A stretch of 64,000 nt of DNA from Sulfurimonadaceae bacterium (GCA_016744575.1 JADGEC010000001.1:1-64000), one strand, 5' to 3'. Positions 7,587 to 16,323 are shown, counted from the first letter of the stretch. Numbers and translations: made by a program. The notes: a model not told the origin generated them from the letters alone.

Positions 7587-9842
7587 CTACCTAAATGTAT
7601 GCATGACTGCGACGTTATAGTTATGATAGTTTCCGGCAAGGTCTTGTATGCCGCCGAAAATAGTGATGACCTCATCACCGCTAAGTGGGGTGTCTGCTGT
7701 GAACTTGACTTCATAATCCTTTATCTCTAATCCGCTAAAGCTTATAGCCCCTCCATTGATCTGGAAATCACTTGCATCGATCGTCGATGGGTCTAATACA
7801 TCTTGACCTGAGGGAAGATCAGCTATCTCCCAGAACTTGACAGTGACCTTGTCGTCTTTCATCTTCACATCCCACACAGAAAGGACACCAGCTATACTAT
7901 AATCACGTGGAAATCCACTATTATGGACGTTGCCAGACTTATCTTGAACAGTGCCGGAGACAGTGATCGTCTCAGTGCCGACTAGCGTTGTGACCGCTTT
8001 GAGTTCCACCTGCCAATCCCCATCTTTGAACTTGAAGTCAGTAAAAGCAATAGCTCCTCCATTGAGAAGGAAATCAGCCTCACTGACGATCTGATTATCC
8101 AATTTCTCATAAAACTCGATCGTGATCTTATTATCACTCTTATATTTGATATTGGTCACTGTTAGACCAGTCCCTACGACCGGATCTGTCGCAAAATCCC
8201 AACTTGTCACACCCGTGTAGCTATTTCCTGCAAGGTCTAAAACAGTTCCTTGCAGCGTGACCGTATAGTCCTCACCCGGTATCAAGTCACTGTCAGGGAC
8301 AAAGGTCAATGTATTGTTAGTGATCGTCGAGCTTCCCACGACTAGATCACTCCCACTGTCTCTGACTTCCAGTGATGCTGCGTTATTGGCGAGCTCTTCA
8401 TCAAATGATATGATGACATCGGTCGCCCTATCAGCCGATGTCCCATCAGCCGGTGTGAGTGATACCATTGAAGGGGCAGTACTATCTACAAGCGGATTAA
8501 CTGAGAAGTCCCAGCTGGTCACGCCAACATAAGTATTGGGGACGGCGTCTTGCACACTTCCTAGCAACGTGACGGTGTAATCCTCACCCGGTATCAGATC
8601 ATTGTTCGGGGCGAAAGTCAATATATTGTTAGTGATGGTCGAAGTCCCTACGACTAGATCGGTCGCGCTATCTCTTACTTCAAGGCTTGCCCCATTGTCA
8701 GCGATCACCTCATCAAAGGCCATGATGATATCCGTCGCTTTGTCTGCAGAGGTCCCATCAGCTGGTGTGACTGAGAGCAGCGTAGGCGCCGTAGTGTCTG
8801 CAAGCGGATTGACGGAGAAGTCCCAGCTTGTCACACCCGCATAGCTATTGCCTGCAAGGTCTTGGACACTGTCTTGCAGCGTGACCGTGTAATCCTCTTC
8901 CGGTATCAGCTCACTGTCGGGGACAAAACTAACGATGTTGTTCTCGATCGTCGATGTCCCAGCAATGACGGTATTGGTACCCCTGAAACTGACTTCAAGC
9001 ACTGCTGTATTATTCGCGATCACCTCATCAAAGGCCATGATGATAGTCGTCGCTTTGTCTGCAGATGTCCCATCGGCTGGTGTAAGTGAAAGCAGTGAAG
9101 GCGCTAAAGTGTCTGGAGCCGAATCTATCGAAAACGTCCAGTCTGTGACATTACCGTTGTAGACATTACCTGCCACATCCGTTACTGAGCCCAGTAACCT
9201 TGCAGTGTAATTACCATCATATGAAAGAGCCTCAACAGGAGCAAAACTTATCTCATGGTCACCTACTGTCGTCACACCCACGACCGTCTGATTCGCATCA
9301 CTGTCTATTAATTCGAACAGACCTGTTTCATCAGCGATGATCGTCTCGTCAAATGTCATGATGATGTGGCTACTAGGAGCGACCGATGTCCCAGGTGTTG
9401 GAGTATATGCTACCAATGATGGTGGCGAGATGTCTGGACCTGTCGATGTCGTAAAGGAAAAAGTAAAGTCATCTTTCAACTTCAGGCCATCAATATCCGA
9501 GACCGTAGAGGTGACGACGAGGGCATAACGACTAAACTCTGAAAAATAATCAGTCGGTATGATACTTATCTTGTTTCCTATGACTGTTATCGAAGCTGGG
9601 ACTTGTGTACTGTTATCGTCTTCGATGTAGACAGACGTAGCATCGACAGTACTACTATCGATCACTCCGGAAAAAGTGACTGTCACGATCTTCTCTGTGG
9701 AGATCGCCTGATCAGTCGCGGCAGGGGCAAAAGAGACAGTCAAGAACTGTGCTGAATTCGTAGGACTTTTTTCACTACCACCTCCACCACATGCCGTAAA
9801 AAACAGTGTAAAAAGTAGTAAAAAATATGTTGATATCTTCAT
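7587..9842 (-). CDS. Ig-like (Big_5) repeat lipoprotein, largest copy
   Basis: The second ATG (9842) is preferred because AAAGGA sits 6 bp upstream of it. The signal peptide ends at FTAC (Cys18) followed by four glycines. Seven Ig-like modules follow; modules 3-5 (about residues 244-555) are the most alike, each with TPADGTSAD(K/R)AT, MAFDEVIA or a close variant, (E)DYTVTL and GVTSWDF. The last two modules (about 558-751) diverge and carry NGGAI motifs (DFLLNGGAIAF, DFQINGGAISF). It is the first gene of the surface locus on this strand, separated by 141 bp from the next. Lipid anchoring is well supported; the ligand is unknown. Confidence 0.78.
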   Translation of the reverse strand: MKISTYFLLLFTLFFTACGGGGSEKSPTNSAQFLTVSFAPAATDQAISTEKIVTVTFSGVIDSSTVDATSVYIEDDNSTQVPASITVIGNKISIIPTDYFSEFSRYALVVTSTVSDIDGLKLKDDFTFSFTTSTGPDISPPSLVAYTPTPGTSVAPSSHIIMTFDETIIADETGLFELIDSDANQTVVGVTTVGDHEISFAPVEALSYDGNYTARLLGSVTDVAGNVYNGNVTDWTFSIDSAPDTLAPSLLSLTPADGTSADKATTIIMAFDEVIANNTAVLEVSFRGTNTVIAGTSTIENNIVSFVPDSELIPEEDYTVTLQDSVQDLAGNSYAGVTSWDFSVNPLADTTAPTLLSVTPADGTSADKATDIIMAFDEVIADNGASLEVRDSATDLVVGTSTITNNILTFAPNNDLIPGEDYTVTLLGSVQDAVPNTYVGVTSWDFSVNPLVDSTAPSMVSLTPADGTSADRATDVIISFDEELANNAASLEVRDSGSDLVVGSSTITNNTLTFVPDSDLIPGEDYTVTLQGTVLDLAGNSYTGVTSWDFATDPVVGTGLTVTNIKYKSDNKITIEFYEKLDNQIVSEADFLLNGGAIAFTDFKFKDGDWQVELKAVTTLVGTETITVSGTVQDKSGNVHNSGFPRDYSIAGVLSVWDVKMKDDKVTVKFWEIADLPSGQDVLDPSTIDASDFQINGGAISFSGLEIKDYEVKFTADTPLSGDEVITIFGGIQDLAGNYHNYNVAVMHTFR
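8181..9113 (-). repeat. Three tandem Ig-module repeats at DNA level
   Basis: Three consecutive segments of about 306-315 bp (roughly 8799-9113, 8487-8798 and 8181-8486) encode highly similar Ig-like modules and stay recognisably alike at the DNA level, for example in the stretches covering the TPADGTSAD and GVTSWDF motifs. This points to fairly recent internal duplication and a possibility of repeat-number variation between strains. Confidence 0.7.
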
Positions 9843-9921
9843 AAGCATCCTTTAACGACATAATCATAAGTTTTTATTGTACACTATATATAATTATATT
9901 TAACTTATTTAATCAATATGC

Positions 9922-9968
9922 ATGACGATACAATAGAGAATTGTTGCGATATACATCTATATCGTCAT
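9922..9968. repeat. 9-bp inverted repeat in the intergenic gap
   Basis: ATGACGATA at 9922-9930 is the exact reverse complement of TATCGTCAT at 9960-9968. A smaller hairpin (ACAAT/ATTGT) lies in the 29-nt loop. It lies about 80 bp upstream of the first lipoprotein gene, so it could be an operator or leader structure for the surface locus. Its function is unproven. Confidence 0.35.
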
Positions 9969-10031
9969 AAAAGGCATGCATGTGAAATAATGAGTGTTTC
10001 GAATGGTAGTCAATTGAAGAGAGACATACGA

Positions 10032-10047
10032 CCTATCATAAGATAGG
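10032..10047 (-). terminator. Weak stem-loop after hom
   Basis: CCTATC and GATAGG form a 6-bp stem with a 4-nt loop, 28 bp past the hom stop codon on the minus strand. There is no clear U-tract, so it is only a weak terminator candidate. Confidence 0.25.
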
Positions 10048-10074
10048 ACGTCTACTTTATAATGGAGAGCTGGT

Positions 10075-11334
10075 TCAGACGATCCTGATCATCGTAGGTG
10101 TAGCGTTTACAAGGTCCATCGTCTCAAGAGCCTGAATAACGTTTTGGATATCACGTTCAAGTGCAATATGGGTAGAGAAGAGCAGGTTAGCATATTTACC
10201 ATCTGATGGACGTTGCAGCATCGTCTCGATAGAGATGTTATGTTTGCCAAAAAGTTTTGTGATCTGAGCCAGGACACCAGCCTTGTCTACGACTTGAAGA
10301 CGAAGATAGTATTTTGAGCTGATAGCATCTTTGGCTTTAAGCTTAAGACCATGCTCAAGTGGTCTGTCAAAACCAAGCATCGGAGCACTTTTACCTGAAC
10401 GAGCTATATCGATGATATTTGCGACAACAGCACTGGCTGTAGCGTCACCACCCGCACCCGGACCATAATAAAGTGTCTCACCGACCATATCACCGATGAC
10501 ACTGACACCGTTCATCACACCATCGATCTTAGCGATCATCTCACTCTTACTGATAAGGCAGGCATGCACACGCAGTTCTACTTCATCACCATCACGCTTG
10601 GCAATACCCAACAATTTCACCGCATAACCAAACTCTTTAGCAAAAGCGATATCGTCTTGCGTGATATGCTCTATACCTTCGATCAGGATCTCCTCAGGTT
10701 TAGCATCGATGCCGTATGCGATGGAAGCTAAGATGAGCAGTTTATGCGCCGCGTCAAATCCTCCGATGTCAAAGGTCGGGTCAGCTTCTGCGTAACCGAG
10801 CTCCTGTGCTTCTTGTAAGATGGCATCAAAAGCCACACCCTCATCCATCATCTTCGTCAACATATAGTTACAGGTACCGTTCATGATACCTTGGATAGAC
10901 TCGATGTGATTGGCAGAAAGACCATCACGCAGTGCGTTGATGATAGGGATCCCGCCTGCGACACTTGCTTCATACTCAAAAGCGATGTCTTTAGCGATGT
11001 CCTGCAGCTCATATCGGTGGTATGCCAGCAGTGCTTTGTTCGCTGTTACTACTGCTTTACCGTTTAGCAGTGCTTTTTTTACGACTGCAAATGGCTCATC
11101 GACACCACCCATCAGCTCTACGACAATATCGATCTCTGGATCATTGACGATGGAGTCCGGATTCGTAGAGAGTACTAGAGCGCTATTTTTATGTCTCTCC
11201 AGGTTACGGACGACACCACTTTTCACCTCGATCTCTACACCAGCACGCGCCGTGATGACATCTCTGTTATCACGTAAGATCTTGACGACTGAGGAGCCGA
11301 CTGTACCAACACCTATCACACCTACTTTTATCAC
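10075..11334 (-). CDS. hom: Homoserine dehydrogenase
   Basis: It catalyses NAD(P)-dependent reduction of aspartate semialdehyde to homoserine, on the route to threonine and methionine. The N-terminal Rossmann motif GVGTVGSSV is at residues 7-15. The catalytic domain holds the family signature region around GIMNGTCNYML and GYAEADPTFDIGGFDAAHK. A C-terminal ACT domain (about residues 345-419, starting YYLRLQVVDKAGVLAQIT) suggests allosteric control by an amino acid. The length of 419 is normal for the ACT-containing form. The GTG start overlaps the TGA stop of the upstream aminotransferase gene (GTGA), so the two are translationally coupled. The same pair is adjacent in C. jejuni, as I recall. 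Confidence 0.96.
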   Translation of the reverse strand: MIKVGVIGVGTVGSSVVKILRDNRDVITARAGVEIEVKSGVVRNLERHKNSALVLSTNPDSIVNDPEIDIVVELMGGVDEPFAVVKKALLNGKAVVTANKALLAYHRYELQDIAKDIAFEYEASVAGGIPIINALRDGLSANHIESIQGIMNGTCNYMLTKMMDEGVAFDAILQEAQELGYAEADPTFDIGGFDAAHKLLILASIAYGIDAKPEEILIEGIEHITQDDIAFAKEFGYAVKLLGIAKRDGDEVELRVHACLISKSEMIAKIDGVMNGVSVIGDMVGETLYYGPGAGGDATASAVVANIIDIARSGKSAPMLGFDRPLEHGLKLKAKDAISSKYYLRLQVVDKAGVLAQITKLFGKHNISIETMLQRPSDGKYANLLFSTHIALERDIQNVIQALETMDLVNATPTMIRIV

Positions 11335-12554
11335 TTTGTCTCCTCTTCTTCAAACTGAGACAGAAAGCGTTTTATGTTCTTGGCTGCCTGTCTGATACGC
11401 TGCTCGTTCTCTATAAGAGCTATGCGGACATAGCCCTCACCATACTCACCAAAGCCGATACCTGGAGCTACTGCTACCTGTGCTTCGACGAGGAGTCGTT
11501 TGGAGAACTCCAGTGAACCTAGATGCATCACCGACTCAGGCAGTTTTGCCCAGACGAACATCGAAGCGCGATTACGGCGTATATTCCAACCCGCACGTTC
11601 AAATGCTTCGATGAGAACGTCCTGTCGCTGGTCATATTTGTCTGTGATGTCCTGTACACACTGCTGATCGCCGTTAAGTGCTACTGTCGCAGCCACCTGA
11701 ATAGGTGTGAACATCCCGTAGTCCAACCAACTTTTGATCTTCTGAAGTGCGCCAATGAGTTTCTGATTCCCGACAAAAAAGCCAACACGCCAACCCGCCA
11801 TATTATAACTTTTAGAGAGTGTAAACGATTCTACGGCGACATCTTTTGCACCCGGTACCGACATGATGGATGGAGTCTTATAACCATCAAAGGTGATGTC
11901 TCCATAAGCAATATCGGAGATGATGTAAAAACGCTCTTTTTTTGCCAATGCGACTAGACGTGTATAGAACTCAGGTGTCACTGTAGCCGTCGAAGGGTTA
12001 TGCGGGAAGTTCACTACCACATATTTCGGTCGTGGGACTGAGTCTTTAAAGGCAGTGTCCAGGTTTACAAAGAACTGGTCTTCTTCTACATTGTAATCCT
12101 CATCGAATGGCAACTTCATCTTCTGGATATTACCACCGGCAAGGACAAAAGCGTAGGAGTGGATAGGATAGGTCGGATCGGGGACTACTGCGACATCTCC
12201 TGGATTGGTGATAGCGTATGCTAGGTGTGCATAGCCCTCTTTTGAACCCATTGTCGCAACGGCTTCTGTCTCAGGGTCAAGGTCTACATCGTAGCGTCGT
12301 TTATACCAGTCTGTGATCGCGGTACGAAGCTTGATAATACCCTTGGAGTTAGAGTAACCATGCGTCTTGGTCTTCTGTGCAGATTCGACTAGTTTTTCAC
12401 GAATATGCTCTGGTGTATCACCATCTGGGTTGCCCATACTGAAATCGATGACATCTGCACCGGCTCTACGTTCTGCCATCTTCAGATCATTTACTTCGGC
12501 GAAGACATACTTTGGGAGTCTTTTTATGCGGTCAAATTGTATTTCATCAAACAT
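11331..12554 (-). CDS. Class I/II PLP aminotransferase (AlaC / LL-DAP aminotransferase-like)
   Basis: This is a fold-type I, PLP-dependent aminotransferase of 407 residues. The likely PLP lysine is in SFTLSKSYNMAGWRVGF; other family motifs are FSMGNPDGDTPEHI near the N-terminus, VVNFPHNPSTATV (the PHNP cofactor-binding motif) and the C-terminal VRIALIENEQRIRQA (arginine that binds substrate carboxylate). The sequence is closest in style to AlaC-type alanine/glutamate transaminases, often annotated in this phylum as LL-diaminopimelate aminotransferase; the substrate cannot be settled from sequence. It is coupled to hom through a 4-bp overlap, which suggests a role in amino-acid synthesis. Confidence 0.9.
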   Translation of the reverse strand: MFDEIQFDRIKRLPKYVFAEVNDLKMAERRAGADVIDFSMGNPDGDTPEHIREKLVESAQKTKTHGYSNSKGIIKLRTAITDWYKRRYDVDLDPETEAVATMGSKEGYAHLAYAITNPGDVAVVPDPTYPIHSYAFVLAGGNIQKMKLPFDEDYNVEEDQFFVNLDTAFKDSVPRPKYVVVNFPHNPSTATVTPEFYTRLVALAKKERFYIISDIAYGDITFDGYKTPSIMSVPGAKDVAVESFTLSKSYNMAGWRVGFFVGNQKLIGALQKIKSWLDYGMFTPIQVAATVALNGDQQCVQDITDKYDQRQDVLIEAFERAGWNIRRNRASMFVWAKLPESVMHLGSLEFSKRLLVEAQVAVAPGIGFGEYGEGYVRIALIENEQRIRQAAKNIKRFLSQFEEEETK

Positions 12555-12633
12555 TTTCTATACCTATAGGGATTATTGGCGGCATTCTACCATAGCAGGC
12601 CTGATGTTTGATACCTATCTTTTACTTAATATA

Positions 12634-12768
12634 CGCCAAACGAACAAGTCCGTTTGACTACGATATCTCCCTAGGCCATGCTGGGAGCATGGTCTCAGGG
12701 AGTAAGGTCACATCAATAGAAACAGCAGATCCTTATGTCAGAAATACTTTGATCGTTTCGTTTGGGCG
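12634..12768. repeat. Structured non-coding element with nested inverted repeats
   Basis: The 299-bp gap 12555-12853 has no convincing gene. It holds a strong stem-loop at 12667-12702 (CTCCCT/AGGGAG outside, CCATGCT/AGCATGG inside, GGG loop), a second hairpin at 12637-12656 (CAAACG/CGTTTG), and an outer pair in which CGCCAAACGAA (12634-12644) matches the reverse complement of 12757-12768 apart from one extra C. ATGGTCTCAG (12689-12698) also has a near-complement at 12798-12807. It could be a small structured RNA or a degenerate miniature transposon with ~11-bp ends. Confidence 0.45.
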
Positions 12769-12853
12769 CTCTGTGCCTGTACGCTTCGGTAGCTCGGCTC
12801 AGACCATTGTCATGCAGTGATGATCCCCATAAGTCAAAAGCATCGAAAAAGAC

Positions 12854-13675
12854 TTACCTTACCTCTTTGACTTCAATACGCAGACCATCTTTCATGTTCT
12901 TCAGACTATAAAGATCTGATATCCTCACATAAGTAGTATCACGTGGTGGTCGGACATTCATCTGCCAGCTTTTTTTGTCACGTTTATCGACTTTAAGTAG
13001 TCGTAGTGAACTGTCATAAAACGCAAGATATGGGTACCAGTTGTTTCCCCGCATACTCCACACTGTCATCCGGCTTACCTTGGAGACATCCAGCCAGTGT
13101 GCATAAAGCGACCGTTTATAGATGACTTCATCACCCGCTTCCAGAGGTTTGAGCTTCAGATGTGCCTTAGACATATCGATCGTATACGCCCATGATTGGG
13201 CATCTTCACGTACTATATCTGTGATATCACAACCACGTTTGTTTAACTCATCACGCAGGTCTACAGGGTCGGTCGCATGTTTGGTGTTTAGGGTTATCTT
13301 CCAGTAAAACGTACTGTTATCAAGTCTGGAGTTACTTGTCACATAACGATAGTATCCCATAGAACGCAGGGTATCACCCATCAGTTTGACAAAGTATGTC
13401 GGTGATCCGCTAGTAGTAAAGGTAAGACTTAACTCTTGCGTATGCTCATAGTCGAGTTTCATAAGACCGTTCTCTTTAAGTGTCTGAACGACCTTGACGA
13501 CATCTAGATGGTCATTGACAAAATAGGCCTCTTCGGGAGTAAAGATGATCTTGATGAACGAACGGTTTTTGGCAAAATCAGACTTGCCAATAAATGAGTC
13601 TACTTTCTCATAGAGTACAGGGTCACCCCATAGCAGTGTACTAAACAGTGAGAGAAATAGAAGTCCTTTTACCAA
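12854..13675 (-). CDS. Conserved periplasmic protein of unknown function (Cj0151c-like by position)
   Basis: I do not recognise a functional domain. The protein has a signal peptide (MVKGLLFLSLFSTLLWG) and about 255 residues of mature sequence rich in aromatic and charged residues, with a C-terminal half (YAHWLDVSKVSRMTVW, YPYLAFYDSSLRLLKV, YVRISDLYSLKN) that looks like beta-sandwich folds. It starts with TTG, overlapping the stop of the preceding gene (TTGGTAA), so translation is coupled. The pair sits in the same place as C. jejuni Cj0151c/Cj0152c between the aminotransferase and an rRNA methyltransferase, from memory. An envelope role is inferred. Confidence 0.7.
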   Translation of the reverse strand: MVKGLLFLSLFSTLLWGDPVLYEKVDSFIGKSDFAKNRSFIKIIFTPEEAYFVNDHLDVVKVVQTLKENGLMKLDYEHTQELSLTFTTSGSPTYFVKLMGDTLRSMGYYRYVTSNSRLDNSTFYWKITLNTKHATDPVDLRDELNKRGCDITDIVREDAQSWAYTIDMSKAHLKLKPLEAGDEVIYKRSLYAHWLDVSKVSRMTVWSMRGNNWYPYLAFYDSSLRLLKVDKRDKKSWQMNVRPPRDTTYVRISDLYSLKNMKDGLRIEVKEVR

Positions 13676-14544
13676 TTCTTACCCTCATTTCGTGCTTTAT
13701 ACTCAGCCTTATCGATCTCATATGCCATCCCATCCTCAAATAAGATCCGGATCTTGGTCTGACGTTTGAACTTCAAATGCTCTTCACCGTTCTCGATGTC
13801 AAAGTGACCATGACCAAAGACCAGCAACCATGGCTTACTCGCATTAAGATCGACACGGTTCTCCGTTATCCTGACCTTGCGTTTTTTAGTCGTGATATCG
13901 ATGATCCCCATCCAAAGCTTTGTCTTGGGGACGATGGTAAAATAGGTCGTAGGTGTTGCAGCTTCTTCCAGGACCTCTGGCACCTGACTTACTTCTGGAA
14001 GTGCGACGCTTGCTGTACCGGCTGCTTCACTGGCATTGACTTCACTTGTCGCCGGTATGACTTCCTCAGACATCTTGCCAACTGTCTCTTCCGTGCTCTC
14101 CGGAACTGACCCCTGTACACCCTCTTGCATAGTAGCTACAGGATTATCATCAGAAGGGAGCAGTTGCTCGTTCTCATCCTCACCTGTCATGACGAAGACG
14201 ATGATCACCACGACAGCTAAAAGAGCTACGATAAGCCATTTCCAAGACTTGGGATCATCCTCGACTCTACGTTCAGAACGTGGCGTCTCCATATCTGAAG
14301 ACCTTACTTTTACGGAGATCTTTACTGAAAGGTCTTTTATATCCTCATCATACTTCTCTTTAAGTGCTGTGAGATCGACAGAATATTCACGCTCCATGAT
14401 AGAGATGAAACCACCCACTTGGACCGGCAGCATCTCGCCATACGTCTCATCGAGGATGGCTTCTATGTTCTGACGTGAGATATGAGTATCTTCATAAATC
14501 TTCTGTACACCGATCTCTTTAAGTCTTGCAAGTCCTTCGTTCAT
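13669..14544 (-). CDS. Single-pass membrane protein with N-terminal helical domain (Cj0152c-like, RodZ-like layout)
   Basis: The first ~95 residues are cytoplasmic and helical (LARLKEIGVQKIYEDTHISRQ and on), resembling a helix-turn-helix fold. A single membrane segment follows at about 109-128 (WLIVALLAVVVIIVFVM). Next comes an acidic, low-complexity periplasmic linker (about 130-195) rich in Glu, Ser, Thr and Val, and a C-terminal beta domain (about 200-291) with KLWMGIIDITTKKRKVRIT. This layout (cytoplasmic HTH, one membrane span, flexible linker, beta domain) is like RodZ, but the sequence evidence for RodZ is thin. It is coupled to the periplasmic protein downstream and abuts rlmB. Confidence 0.65.
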   Translation of the reverse strand: MNEGLARLKEIGVQKIYEDTHISRQNIEAILDETYGEMLPVQVGGFISIMEREYSVDLTALKEKYDEDIKDLSVKISVKVRSSDMETPRSERRVEDDPKSWKWLIVALLAVVVIIVFVMTGEDENEQLLPSDDNPVATMQEGVQGSVPESTEETVGKMSEEVIPATSEVNASEAAGTASVALPEVSQVPEVLEEAATPTTYFTIVPKTKLWMGIIDITTKKRKVRITENRVDLNASKPWLLVFGHGHFDIENGEEHLKFKRQTKIRILFEDGMAYEIDKAEYKARNEGKNW

Positions 14545-15222
14545 CTATTTCATCCTGTCCATTAAAATAGCGCCAGCCGCACTGACATTCAGTGAATCGA
14601 AATCATGTGCCATCGTAATAGAGACACCATGATCAAGCTTCGACTGTGTTCGGGCACTCAGTCCTTCTGCCTCATTACCCAGTATCAGAACACGTTTTGT
14701 CCCAATAGTGACATCTCGGACATCCATACCATCCATGACAGCCCCGTAAAGTCCAAAGCCGGCTAGCTTGAGATCATTGAGTACATCATGAATATTGTTC
14801 TGGATCACAAGTGGCATATCTAACAAAGCGCCGGAACTACTCCGTACGACTGGTTCTATCGAAAGATGTTTCAGACCACATACTACAACAGCCTCCACAC
14901 CCAGAGCATAGGCACTTCGTACGATGGCCCCTATATTCCCGACATCAGTTATACTGCTAAGTACGACAATGAAATCCTTGCCGACCACTTGTTTTAGAGA
15001 AAGCACTTCAAGGCCACTCATCTCTGCGAGAAAACCCTGATGGTTTCCATTCTTACACATAGCCTGTGCTGCATTGGGGGGAATACGTTTGACTTCGAAT
15101 CCCATCCGCATCAGCCGGGCATACTCTTTTTTTTCCACTTCTTTTGCGAGGTACAGTGTCTGCACCTTCTCTTTATGTCTATCAAGTAGGTAATAGACTG
15201 GTTGTTTTCCATAGATAAGCAT
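14545..15222 (-). CDS. rlmB: 23S rRNA 2'-O-methyltransferase, TrmH/SpoU family (RlmB-like)
   Basis: This SPOUT-class enzyme transfers a methyl group from SAM to a ribose 2'-OH; RlmB acts on G2251 of 23S rRNA. An N-terminal substrate-binding domain (residues 1-70, beginning MLIYGKQPVYYLLD) precedes the SpoU domain with the three knot motifs: ITDVGNIGAIVRSA (motif 1), LILGNEAEGLS (motif 2) and ITMAHDFDSLNVSAAGAILM (motif 3). Length 225 is slightly shorter than E. coli RlmB. The assignment to RlmB rather than another TrmH-family member is by overall layout. It lies directly upstream of the Cj0152c-like gene with no gap. Confidence 0.85.
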   Translation of the reverse strand: MLIYGKQPVYYLLDRHKEKVQTLYLAKEVEKKEYARLMRMGFEVKRIPPNAAQAMCKNGNHQGFLAEMSGLEVLSLKQVVGKDFIVVLSSITDVGNIGAIVRSAYALGVEAVVVCGLKHLSIEPVVRSSSGALLDMPLVIQNNIHDVLNDLKLAGFGLYGAVMDGMDVRDVTIGTKRVLILGNEAEGLSARTQSKLDHGVSITMAHDFDSLNVSAAGAILMDRMK

Positions 15223-15285
15223 GGTTCAGATTCTAACGGAATGTAACTTAATATTTGCAGGTCACGCAGCTTCTATCTAATACGC

Positions 15286-16101
15286 TCAGCGATCATCGTC
15301 TACTAATCTCTGATAGCACACTTTTGCATTCTCTCCGGTGATCTTCGAGATCAGTTTGGCAGCAGCTTTCTTTGGCAGGTCCAAAGCAAGGACGTCACGC
15401 TCTCCCAAGGTACTTTGGCGCGCTTCACCTGCCTCTATGACAACAGCCCATTCACCACGGATCTCTCCGGCTAGCGTAGACTTGATCTCTTCAGCTGTAC
15501 CATGTAGGTAACGCTGATATTTTTTTGTCAGCTCTTTGGCAAAGAAAAGCTGACGCTGTGGCACTTCAGCTTCAAGTTCGTCAAGAAGTTTGCCAAGTCG
15601 GTGAGGTGATTCATAAAGCACTGTCGTAAAGCCATTGTGTAGCGCTTGCTGTAGTGCACTGCTGCGTTCACTTCCTTTATGGGGAAGAAAACCAAAGAAA
15701 AGCATCTGCGTGCGGACAAAACCACTGGCAGCAAAAGCAGTCAGCACTGCATTGGCCCCAGGCAGGACATCATATTTTACGCCATTTTCAATGCAGTAAC
15801 GTACCAATTCCTGACCGGGGTCACTGATACCGGGCATGCCAGCATCACTCGCATAGACTACATCCAGATCAAAGAAGTCAGTTTTAAGTTCAGCAGTAAA
15901 ACGGTGTTCGTTGTGGGAGTGTATAGCTATAAAACGTTGCTCTTTTCGCTCTAACGAATAACGTTCTTCTAAAATATTAAGCAGTTTTTTGGTGATTCGG
16001 GTGTCTTCGCAGAGTATGATATCTGCTTTGGAAAGAGTCTCCATGGCTCGCAGCGAGATATCGCCGATATTGCCGATTGGAGTGGGGACAAGGGTAAGCA
16101 T
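15286..16101 (-). CDS. rsmI: 16S rRNA (cytidine1402-2'-O)-methyltransferase
   Basis: RsmI methylates the ribose of C1402 in the ribosomal decoding centre using SAM. The tetrapyrrole-methylase fold is clear from LVPTPIGNIGDISLRA (3-18), LCEDTRITKKLL, YASDAGMPGISDPGQELV and VLPGANAVLTAFAASG. The C-terminal part (about 235-271) carries the RsmI-specific small domain ending KVCYQRLVDD. Length 271 is normal. It is followed 20 bp upstream by rpmE in the same direction, an order shared with C. jejuni. Confidence 0.95.
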   Translation of the reverse strand: MLTLVPTPIGNIGDISLRAMETLSKADIILCEDTRITKKLLNILEERYSLERKEQRFIAIHSHNEHRFTAELKTDFFDLDVVYASDAGMPGISDPGQELVRYCIENGVKYDVLPGANAVLTAFAASGFVRTQMLFFGFLPHKGSERSSALQQALHNGFTTVLYESPHRLGKLLDELEAEVPQRQLFFAKELTKKYQRYLHGTAEEIKSTLAGEIRGEWAVVIEAGEARQSTLGERDVLALDLPKKAAAKLISKITGENAKVCYQRLVDDDR

Positions 16102-16122
16102 CGTGACCCCTGAATACCCGGA

Positions 16123-16323
16123 TTAGTCCATATTGTAACGTTTTTTGAACTTCTCGATACGGCCAGCAGTATCTACTATCTTCTGAGAACCGGTAAAGAA
16201 TGGATGACACTCATTACAGATGTCAATACGAAGTGTGTCTTTGGTGCTTTTAGTGACAAATTCGTTGCCACATGCACAGGTCACTGCACAGTCTACTGAA
16301 GTCGGGTGGATATCTTTTTTCAT
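16123..16323 (-). CDS. rpmE: 50S ribosomal protein L31
   Basis: A 66-residue L31 of the zinc-binding (C+) type: it has CAVTCACG in the first third and [10 protein letters not shown] later, giving the cysteines needed for a structural zinc. The start MKKDIHP is typical. The zinc form suggests this is the main, zinc-replete copy. It lies between rsmI and the chemoreceptor gene. Confidence 0.97.
   Translation of the reverse strand: MKKDIHPTSVDCAVTCACGNEFVTKSTKDTLRIDICNECHPFFTGSQKIVDTAGRIEKFKKRYNMD

Noticed and set aside
12634..12768. Integron attC site
   Set aside because: The nested inverted repeats look similar to attC, but the core sites GTTRRRY and RYYYAAC are not found at the ends and there is no integrase or cassette structure.
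12608..12820. A 70-codon plus-strand open frame in the structured intergenic region
   Set aside because: It has no ribosome site, its sequence has no protein-like pattern and it runs across the hairpins, so the open frame is probably accidental.
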